Shown here piece after piece: positions 58,244-64,000 of a DNA stretch of 64,000 nt. The number at the start of each line of letters is the position of its first letter. Positions within the stretch are counted from its first letter, which is position 1. The stretch spans positions 62,001 to 126,000 of the forward strand of contig NZ_VAUA01000001.1 in NCBI RefSeq assembly GCF_005771405.1, in the 5' to 3' direction. The position numbers and the translations under genes were made by a program. A model generated the notes under the pieces. The model had not been told where the DNA came from, searched no databases, and saw only the letters and a program-made list of their open reading frames with translations. Origin of the DNA: Parasedimentitalea maritima. Lineage in GTDB: Bacteria; Pseudomonadota; Alphaproteobacteria; Rhodobacterales; Rhodobacteraceae.

Positions 58244-58369
58244 CGGCCCGGTCAGATATGCAAAATTTGAACCAATACTCACACTACATTTTCACACTGG
58301 TATGGCAGTTATTGATCAATTCGGTCGCTGAATTCCGGATGAGCCAACCGTAACCGCGAAAGATTTCTG

Positions 58370-59122
58370 ATGCCCAAATTCGCAGCCAACATCTCGCTCT
58401 TGTTTTCTGAATTGCCCTATCTGGATCGATTTCAGGCCGCCGCCGCCGCTGGGTTCGAAGCTGTAGAAATATTGTTTCCCTACGAAACTGCGGCGAAGGA
58501 GACACAGCGAGCACTGTTGGCCAATGGTTTGGAACTGCTGCTTATCAATGCGCCGCCTCCGAACTATACGGGTGGTGAACCGGGATACGCTGCCATTCCA
58601 GGTGGTGAAGATCGGTTCCAGCGCGATATTCGACGAGTGTTGCGGTACGCAGACGTCCTGCGGCCAGGAATTATCCATGTGATGGCAGGATATGAAAAGG
58701 GCGAAGCGGCCCAGCAGACTTTTGTCCGCAATCTGAAGTGGGCTGCGGATCAAGCCCCACAGCAGCAGTTCACCATCGAACCGCTAAATAGCGGGGACCA
58801 GCCTGGATATTTTCTGGATGACTATAATCTGGCGCGCGAAGTTTTAGCTGCTGTGGATCGGCCTAATGTGGGGCTGCAATATGATGCTTATCATGCCCAG
58901 TTGATCCACGGTGACGCGGCCAAGGTTTGGGACGAATTTTCTGCCAGCGCTGTACATGTGCAAATTGGCGCGGCCCCATCCCGAAGTGAGCCGGGCAGCG
59001 GTCCGGTTGATTTTGACGCGCTGTTCGCGGCTATCGACGCAAGTGCCTATGACGGATGGGTCAGTGCAGAATATAACCCATCAACGGCGCGCACCGAGGA
59101 CAGTCTGGGCTGGATGTCGTAG
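58370..59122 (+). CDS. hyi: Hydroxypyruvate isomerase family protein
   Basis: The 250-residue TIM-barrel protein of the xylose-isomerase-like superfamily begins MPKFAANISLLFSELPYLDRF and shows FEAVEILFPYE, FTIEPLNSGDQPGY (catalytic-region glutamate) and LQYDAYHAQLIHGD metal-ligand motifs. It should interconvert hydroxypyruvate and tartronate semialdehyde (or be the OtnI paralogue). No glyoxylate or gcl genes are adjacent. Length is typical at about 255. Confidence 0.92.
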   Translation: MPKFAANISLLFSELPYLDRFQAAAAAGFEAVEILFPYETAAKETQRALLANGLELLLINAPPPNYTGGEPGYAAIPGGEDRFQRDIRRVLRYADVLRPGIIHVMAGYEKGEAAQQTFVRNLKWAADQAPQQQFTIEPLNSGDQPGYFLDDYNLAREVLAAVDRPNVGLQYDAYHAQLIHGDAAKVWDEFSASAVHVQIGAAPSRSEPGSGPVDFDALFAAIDASAYDGWVSAEYNPSTARTEDSLGWMS

Positions 59123-59215
59123 CGGCATTCACATGGGCTGTGCAGCAACGCACTGGTCTTTTCATTCCATTTATCGCATATGAAAATACATCACAGATAA
59201 CCATGAGACGTTGAC

Positions 59216-59452
59216 ATGATCCCAGCTCGTTTTGCTCCCATTCTGTTTGGCCTTATCCTGTCTGGAATTATGTCTTGTATCGTGACGCTGGTGGTTTCGA
59301 TCAAGAATTTCGGTTTTGAGGCCCCGATGTTTTCATCTTGGGTCGCATCGTGGAGCTTTAGCTGGCCAATTGCATTTGCAGTGGTGTTGGTCGTGGCGCC
59401 ACTGGTGCGGCGGCTGGTGGGGAAATTGGTGAAACAACCCATCGAAAGTTAG
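59216..59452 (+). CDS. DUF2798 domain-containing small membrane protein
   Basis: The 78-residue protein has two membrane helices (about 6-30 and 46-66) with the pattern RFAPILFGLILSGIMSCIVTLVVS and SWSFSWPIAFAVVLVVAPLVRRLV, matching DUF2798. Function is unknown. It stands alone, 93 bases after hyi. Confidence 0.88.
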   Translation: MIPARFAPILFGLILSGIMSCIVTLVVSIKNFGFEAPMFSSWVASWSFSWPIAFAVVLVVAPLVRRLVGKLVKQPIES

Positions 59453-59484
59453 GTTTGCAGGTTATATGGGACTTGCACTCTTGA

Positions 59485-59856
59485 TCACATAGCGCAGCGA
59501 AGACCATTATTGGCATCGATCTCCTGGCGTGGAAAACCAATTCTACCCGCGTCCAACTCCACAACAAAGCCGCCATTTGCCCAAGACCATGTCCCGCTAC
59601 CAAGCACTTTGGCAAAGGCGTCACAATCGCGCCCAAGATACAGCGTTTCGATGCCAGTGATGACCTGTGTCATTGCCCCGGTGCCAGTAAAACGTGCCAC
59701 CGGATACAGCGATTCCAGTACGACACCATCTGAGTTATTGCTGAATCTGTACTGATGACCTTCGGATGAAACATAGATCAGTTCCATCTGAGCCAATGCC
59801 ATAATTGGTTGGTTTGTGGTCAGAATGACAGCGGCAACTGCAAACAGGTTTTTCAT
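59485..59856 (-). CDS. Small secreted protein of unknown function
   Basis: The 123-residue product has a signal peptide (MKNLFAVAAVILTTNQPIMALAQ) and a mature beta-rich part of about 100 residues with two cysteines (CDAF and LRCAM) that could form a disulphide. I do not recognise a family. A GGGGGG-rich ribosome site lies about eight bases upstream of the ATG. A structured repeat begins 75 bases upstream of its start. Confidence 0.75.
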   Translation of the reverse strand: MKNLFAVAAVILTTNQPIMALAQMELIYVSSEGHQYRFSNNSDGVVLESLYPVARFTGTGAMTQVITGIETLYLGRDCDAFAKVLGSGTWSWANGGFVVELDAGRIGFPRQEIDANNGLRCAM

Positions 59857-59931
59857 GATTCAAGCCCCCCAACTTTATAGTTTCGCAGCGGTTGTGTTCA
59901 CGCAAGGTGTTTAAAATGGGACAACGGTGGT

Positions 59932-60005
59932 CTCCCGCCCGTCATCGACCTCTTGGCAGAGGCACTCTTTCCGTTGGGCGTAGCCTGTGCCGCCTACGGC
60001 ACAGG
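59932..60005 (+). repeat. Second copy of the structured intergenic repeat
   Basis: CTCCCGCCCGTC (59932-59943) is followed by four variable bases, hairpin ACCTCT-TGGC-AGAGG, seven to eight variable bases, then CCGTTGGGCGTAGC (59971-59984), then hairpin CCTGTGCCG-CCTA-CGGCACAGG (59984-60005). Blocks and spacing equal the right half of the 50.8-kb element: 12 + 4 + 37 bases. One stem pair changes from C-G to T-A, which preserves pairing. Confidence 0.8.
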
Positions 60006-60426
60006 TGGGTGAATCACGAAGGTCGAAACCCTTTCGTTAACGATAGTGCTTTTAAGGAATGCTGCAAAAAACTGGTTGCGAGACACGGTACCGCGCAGAT
60101 GGGCTGGGCAGTGGGTAGTGTTTCTCGATAGCGCCCCGGTCCAATAGAGCCCTGATGCTTCTGAAGTCAGATCCAGCGGGGAATTGCGGTTAGGACCCAC
60201 AATGGTAGGCAAATTGCAAACCTGGTGAACGGGTCGGGAACTGGCTGTGCAACAGGTCAGGAAATGGATCCCGAGCGAAGCGAAACACCAATGTGCTGGC
60301 CTGGTCTCGCAACAGCACCGCGCAAGGCGCGGTGCCTGGCCCAAGACTGTTTTGGTGTGAGCGGCGCAGTCGGTTCACCAATCAGGCGCGGGAGTGTTTG
60401 GTGGTCCCCGAGGGCCATGCCAGTGT
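60006..60426. other. Repeat-rich intergenic region between polA and a secreted-protein gene
   Basis: This 421-base region contains no gene I can support. It holds a nine-base-pair hairpin GCACCGCGC-AAG-GCGCGGTGC (60315-60335). On the minus strand this is preceded by TTGGGC and, further up, by CTCCCGCGCC, a possible diverged third copy of the intergenic repeat. The rest shows only short dyads. polA transcription enters it from the right. Confidence 0.5.
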
Positions 60427-63231
60427 CTAGTGCGCCTCGGCCCAGTTGGCCCCACGACCTGCGTCAACGATCAGCTTCACGTCCAGATGTACCGCTGGAT
60501 CAGCGGCGTTCTCCATAACCGATTTTGCGGTGGCGATGGTGTCATCGACAGCATTCTCGGGAACTTCGAACAGCAGTTCATCATGTACCTGCAACAACAT
60601 GCGAGCTGGTAGGTGGGCGATGGCATCCGGCATCCGGATCATCGCGCGGCGGATCACGTCAGCTGCAGTGCCCTGGATCGGTGCGTTGATCGCGGCGCGT
60701 TTGGCAAATCCGGCACGGGGACCTTTGGCGGCAATTTCCGGCGTGTGGATCTTGCGGCCAAACAGCGTTTGCACATAGCCGTGTTCTTTGGCGAACTCGA
60801 CGGTGTTGTCCATGTATTTGCGGATGCCGGGGAAGCGTTCGAAATAACGGTCGATAAAGCCCTGCGCCTCGGCCCTTGGAATACGCAGGTTGCGGGCCAG
60901 ACCAAAGCCCGAAATGCCGTAGATGACGCCAAAGTTGATACCCTTGGCTTGGCGACGAATGTCAGGTGTCATTTCGTCCAGTGGCACACCGAACATTTCC
61001 GAGGCGGTCATCGCGTGAATGTCTATACCATCCGCAAAGGCCTGTTTCAGCGCATCGATGCCTGCGATATGGGCCAGAATGCGCAATTCGATCTGGCTGT
61101 AGTCGAGCGACAACAGCACATTGCCGTCTTCGGGAATAAAGGCCTCACGGATGCGGCGCCCTTCCTCGGACCGCACCGGGATGTTTTGCAGGTTGGGATC
61201 GGACGAGGCCATGCGGCCGGTGTTGGCGCCGGTCTGAATGTACGAGGTATGCACACGACCAGTGTCGGCGTTGATGTGGTCCTGTAGCGCGTCTGTATAG
61301 GTCGACTTCAACTTCGACAGCTGCCTCCAGTCCAACACTCGCGCTGGCAAGTCGTGTTCGGTGGCCAGATCTTCCAAAATATCGGCCCCAGTGGCGTAGG
61401 CGCCAGTCTTACCTTTTTTACCACCGGGTAGCTCCAGCTTGCCAAACAGGATCTCACCCAACTGTTTGGGTGATCCGACGTTGAAGGTTTCGCCAGCCAG
61501 CTCATAGATCTCGGCCTCAAGCCCCGCCATCTTCTGGGCAAAGGCGTTGGACATGCGGCTCAGCGTATCGCGGTCGACTTTGATGCCGTCCATTTCCATC
61601 TTGGTCAGAACCGGAACAAGCGGACGTTCCAGCGTTTCATAAACGGTGGTGACTTTTTCCTGATGCAGCTGTGGTTTGAACAGTTGCCACAGGCGCAGGG
61701 TGATATCGGCATCCTCGGCCGCATAAGGCACTGCATCGCTGATCGGAACCTTGTCAAAGGTGATCGCGGACTTACCCGTGCCCAGCAGCGGTTTGATCGG
61801 GATTGGGGTGTGATCCAGATAGCGTTCAGACAGGGTGTCCATGCCGTGATTATGTTTGCCGCCGTTCAACGCGTAGGACATCAGCATGGTGTCATCAATC
61901 GGCGCTACTGCGATGTCTTGGCGAGCGAAAATCTTGGCGTCGTATTTCATGTTCTGGCCGATCTTCATGATCGCTGGATCTTCCAGAACGGGCTTTAACA
62001 TCGCTAGAGCTTGCACAATTGGCATCTGATCCTTGGCCAGCTCGTCGCTGCCAAACAGATCATCTGCCGCAGCCTCGCGGTGCGTCAGCGGAATATAGCA
62101 GGCCTGGCCCGGTTCCACGCAAAGCGAGATGCCAACGAGATCCACAACCATTGAATCGAGACCTGTGGTTTCGGTATCTACAGCTACCCAGCCGCGCTGA
62201 TGGATCTGGTCGATCCAAGGCTGCAACTCTTCGGCACTGGTCACGCAGGTGTATGCATCACGATCAAACGGAACCGCTTCGGGGGCTGCAACTTCGGCTG
62301 CCTGAGGTGAGGCTTCGGGGATGACCGGAGCCTCTTGCCCTAGCTGATCCGCCATCCGCTTGGTCAGAGTGCGGAATTCCATTTCCGCAAGGAAAGCCAG
62401 CAGCACCTCAGGGTCCGGGTCCAGAACCTCAAGATCTTCGATGGTGAAGTCCAGCTCCATGTTGCAGTCCAGCTGTACCAGCGTTTTGGACATTTCGATC
62501 TGCTCACGCTTGTCGATCAGGGTCTGTCGGCGCTTGGGCTGTTTGATCTCTTCGGCGCGATCCAACAGGCTTTCCAGATCACCAAATTCGTTGATCAGGA
62601 GAGCGGCAGTCTTGATACCAATTCCGGGCGCTCCGGGAACGTTGTCGACGCTATCGCCAGCCAGCGCTTGCACATCCACAACGCGTTCCGGGCCAACACC
62701 GAACTTTTCGATCACGCCGTCGCGGTCGATGCGTTTGTTCTTCATCGCATCCAGCATTTCAACGCCGCCGCCAACCAGCTGCATCAGGTCTTTGTCCGAA
62801 CTGATGATGGTGCAGCGCCCACCGGCGTCCCGGGCCTGGCAGGCTAGCGTCGCCATGATGTCGTCGGCCTCAAACCCTTCGACCTCTTTGCAAGCGATGT
62901 TGAAGGCGCGGGTGGCGTCGCGGGTCAGCGGAAACTGCGGGCGCAGGTCTTCGGGCGCAGGGGGGCGGTTAGCCTTGTAGAGGTCATACAGGTCGTTGCG
63001 GAATGTCTTGCCCGAGTGGTCAAAAATCACCGCCACATGGGTTGGTGCATCTGGGCCAGTGTTGCCCTCGACATAGCGCTGCAGCATGTTGCAGAACCCC
63101 GCAACCGCGCCAATCGGCAACCCGTCGGATTTACGCGTCAGCGGCGGCAACGCGTGATAGGCGCGAAAGATAAAGGCAGAGCCGTCGATCAGATGCAGAT
63201 GGCATCCCTTGCCGAATTCACTGTTGCTCAT
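60427..63231 (-). CDS. polA: DNA polymerase I
   Basis: The 934-residue polymerase has three domains: 5'-3' exonuclease (about 1-290; FRAYHALPP, KEVEGFEADD, SSDKDLMQL), a 3'-5' exonuclease with intact DTE motif (VAVDTETTGLD, near 345), and the polymerase domain with motif A SLDYSQIELR, motif B RRQAKGINFGVIYG and motif C VHDE (QVHDELLF). It fills gaps in repair and removes RNA primers. The ATG at 63231 has GGAGA eight bases upstream; a TTG five codons earlier is less likely. Confidence 0.98.
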   Translation of the reverse strand: MSNSEFGKGCHLHLIDGSAFIFRAYHALPPLTRKSDGLPIGAVAGFCNMLQRYVEGNTGPDAPTHVAVIFDHSGKTFRNDLYDLYKANRPPAPEDLRPQFPLTRDATRAFNIACKEVEGFEADDIMATLACQARDAGGRCTIISSDKDLMQLVGGGVEMLDAMKNKRIDRDGVIEKFGVGPERVVDVQALAGDSVDNVPGAPGIGIKTAALLINEFGDLESLLDRAEEIKQPKRRQTLIDKREQIEMSKTLVQLDCNMELDFTIEDLEVLDPDPEVLLAFLAEMEFRTLTKRMADQLGQEAPVIPEASPQAAEVAAPEAVPFDRDAYTCVTSAEELQPWIDQIHQRGWVAVDTETTGLDSMVVDLVGISLCVEPGQACYIPLTHREAAADDLFGSDELAKDQMPIVQALAMLKPVLEDPAIMKIGQNMKYDAKIFARQDIAVAPIDDTMLMSYALNGGKHNHGMDTLSERYLDHTPIPIKPLLGTGKSAITFDKVPISDAVPYAAEDADITLRLWQLFKPQLHQEKVTTVYETLERPLVPVLTKMEMDGIKVDRDTLSRMSNAFAQKMAGLEAEIYELAGETFNVGSPKQLGEILFGKLELPGGKKGKTGAYATGADILEDLATEHDLPARVLDWRQLSKLKSTYTDALQDHINADTGRVHTSYIQTGANTGRMASSDPNLQNIPVRSEEGRRIREAFIPEDGNVLLSLDYSQIELRILAHIAGIDALKQAFADGIDIHAMTASEMFGVPLDEMTPDIRRQAKGINFGVIYGISGFGLARNLRIPRAEAQGFIDRYFERFPGIRKYMDNTVEFAKEHGYVQTLFGRKIHTPEIAAKGPRAGFAKRAAINAPIQGTAADVIRRAMIRMPDAIAHLPARMLLQVHDELLFEVPENAVDDTIATAKSVMENAADPAVHLDVKLIVDAGRGANWAEAH

Positions 63232-63270
63232 GTCATTTATCTCCAACCCGTTTCTGAAAGAGTTAGTGCC

Positions 63271-63768
63271 ATGTTCCGATTTGTTCTTCCAGTCGCAGTT
63301 TGCCTATTTGGGCAATCTTCTGTTGCTCAAGAGGTTAGTGACGCGCCTTTGGTTGCGTCAGAAAACGTTGGATCTGAGTGTGTAAATATCGTTGGGTCTC
63401 AAAAAAACTGCGTGCGGGTCTTGGCCTGTATTGGCGAATCTGGGCTGTATTTTGATGGTGTCGCACTAGGTTGGGATGCTGGTCGGTTAAAGGGACTTAC
63501 CAGCGCAGGTGCCCAGTGTGATGGATGGTGGACCACTGGAGGAATTCTTGGGACGGGCACCGCAAAACTGCGATGCACGGATGGTATGATTGCAGATGTC
63601 TTTTTTTACAGTCAAGATAATTTGACAGGTACCGTAATAGGCCGAGGCAAGGATAGTGAAAACCGAATCCTGCACGTTTGGTCTGGCAAAAACGTACTGC
63701 AGTTTTTGACGGGCCCAAATGGACAACCGCGTATGGAATGCGGAGCTGTCGAAGTATTGATTGGTTGA
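63271..63768 (+). CDS. Secreted protein of unknown function
   Basis: The 165-residue product has a signal peptide (MFRFVLPVAVCLFGQSSVAQ) and a mature domain of about 140 residues with six cysteines (C38, C46, C52 region, CDGWW, RCTDG, ECGA), probably disulphide-linked. The repeated GxGTAKLRCTDG pattern is beta-rich. I do not recognise a family. It is divergent from polA with a 39-base gap, so its promoter overlaps the polA start region. Confidence 0.72.
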   Translation: MFRFVLPVAVCLFGQSSVAQEVSDAPLVASENVGSECVNIVGSQKNCVRVLACIGESGLYFDGVALGWDAGRLKGLTSAGAQCDGWWTTGGILGTGTAKLRCTDGMIADVFFYSQDNLTGTVIGRGKDSENRILHVWSGKNVLQFLTGPNGQPRMECGAVEVLIG

Positions 63769-63775
63769 CCGAAGA

Positions 63776-64000
63776 TCAGGCAGCTTCTTCGAAGCTGTAT
63801 CCACCGAATTTCGGGCATGGACGGGTCCCAATCTCGCGCGCTTCATAGGCTAAAAGAAGAGCGGTATCCAAACGTTTTGCGCACAGAGTGGTTAGGGTAA
63901 CAGGCGTTTCCCACAGTGTTTCCCCTAGCTTGGCTACAATTAGGGACGGGGGGATCTTCCTGCCCCTTTTACGTGTTGGTGGTTCCACTGAATCTACCAG
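63776..64000 (-). CDS. Unidentified protein, C-terminal part (runs off the window edge)
   Basis: The frame is open from the right edge for 75 codons to a stop at 63776. It contains a basic TRKRGRK patch, AKLGETLWETPVTLTTLCAKRLDTALLLAY and a CPKFGG segment. I do not recognise it. It is convergent with the secreted-protein gene (seven bases apart), which fits a real gene end. The beginning lies outside the window. Confidence 0.5.
   Translation of the reverse strand: MVDSVEPPTRKRGRKIPPSLIVAKLGETLWETPVTLTTLCAKRLDTALLLAYEAREIGTRPCPKFGGYSFEEAA

Noticed and set aside
59994-60344. 116-codon minus-strand frame in the gap downstream of polA
   Set aside because: It runs through the repeat hairpins, is rich in Cys, Arg and Thr in a way typical of noncoding translation, and has no ribosome site.
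59857-60426. tRNA or other structured housekeeping RNA in the largest gap near polA
   Set aside because: No cloverleaf with a T-loop GTTCRA-type signature and acceptor pairing could be drawn; the hairpins fit the repeat family better.

Overview
The window looks like chromosomal DNA from a Roseobacter-group alphaproteobacterium (Rhodobacteraceae). The evidence is moderate-to-high GC, protein sequences of roseobacter type, the rpsT-dnaA-dnaN-recF...gyrB order, GANTC (CcrM-type) sites upstream of dnaA, a cytochrome c2-like protein and an ECF41-type sigma factor. I see no prophage, intact insertion sequence, CRISPR array, rRNA or tRNA. This assignment comes from reading the sequence, not from a database search.

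Layout. 0-10 kb is the replication-initiation region: the end of an enoyl-CoA hydratase gene, rpsT, a 557-bp gap with a consensus DnaA box and several dyads (possible oriC and dnaA promoter), dnaA, dnaN, recF, then a small insert (LysE-type exporter, TetR repressor, flavodoxin-fold reductase with two palindromic operators) before gyrB. 9.5-15 kb holds trhO and an NAD-salvage pair (pncA, pncB) separated by a hybrid histidine kinase. 14.8-24.5 kb holds a DMT permease, an aldehyde dehydrogenase, a GNAT acetyltransferase and a peptide ABC transporter. The transporter's binding-protein gene is separated from its permease and ATPase genes by an inverted three-gene ECF41 sigma-factor operon that carries a perfect match to the ECF41 promoter motif. 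24.7-33 kb holds panBC, glpK, a FAD monooxygenase, idi, a cytochrome c, an SDR-cupin-P1 peptidase operon and arfB.

33-43 kb holds a queuosine-precursor transporter (yhhQ) behind a probable preQ1-I riboswitch, an esterase-like phytase-family protein, mepA, a UMF1-type MFS gene split by a one-base change in a poly-G run, yggT, recQ with two HRDC-like domains, yaaA, and a second, soluble hybrid kinase with two receiver domains. 43-58 kb is dominated by envelope functions: a large alpha-2-macroglobulin with an N-terminal apple/PAN-like module, coupled to penicillin-binding protein 1C, facing a four-gene MoxR / DUF58 / DUF4159 / large membrane protein operon. 58-64 kb holds hydroxypyruvate isomerase, small secreted or membrane proteins, polA and an unidentified partial gene.

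The least explained signals are noncoding. A repeat with two hairpins occurs at about 50.75-50.88 kb (as an inverted pair) and about 59.93-60.0 kb. It has fixed spacing, identical single-stranded blocks and a compensatory stem change. The other regulatory candidates are the preQ1-I riboswitch, the ECF41 autoregulatory promoter, the paired TetR operators, and a leader that may sequester the ribosome site of the frameshifted MFS gene.
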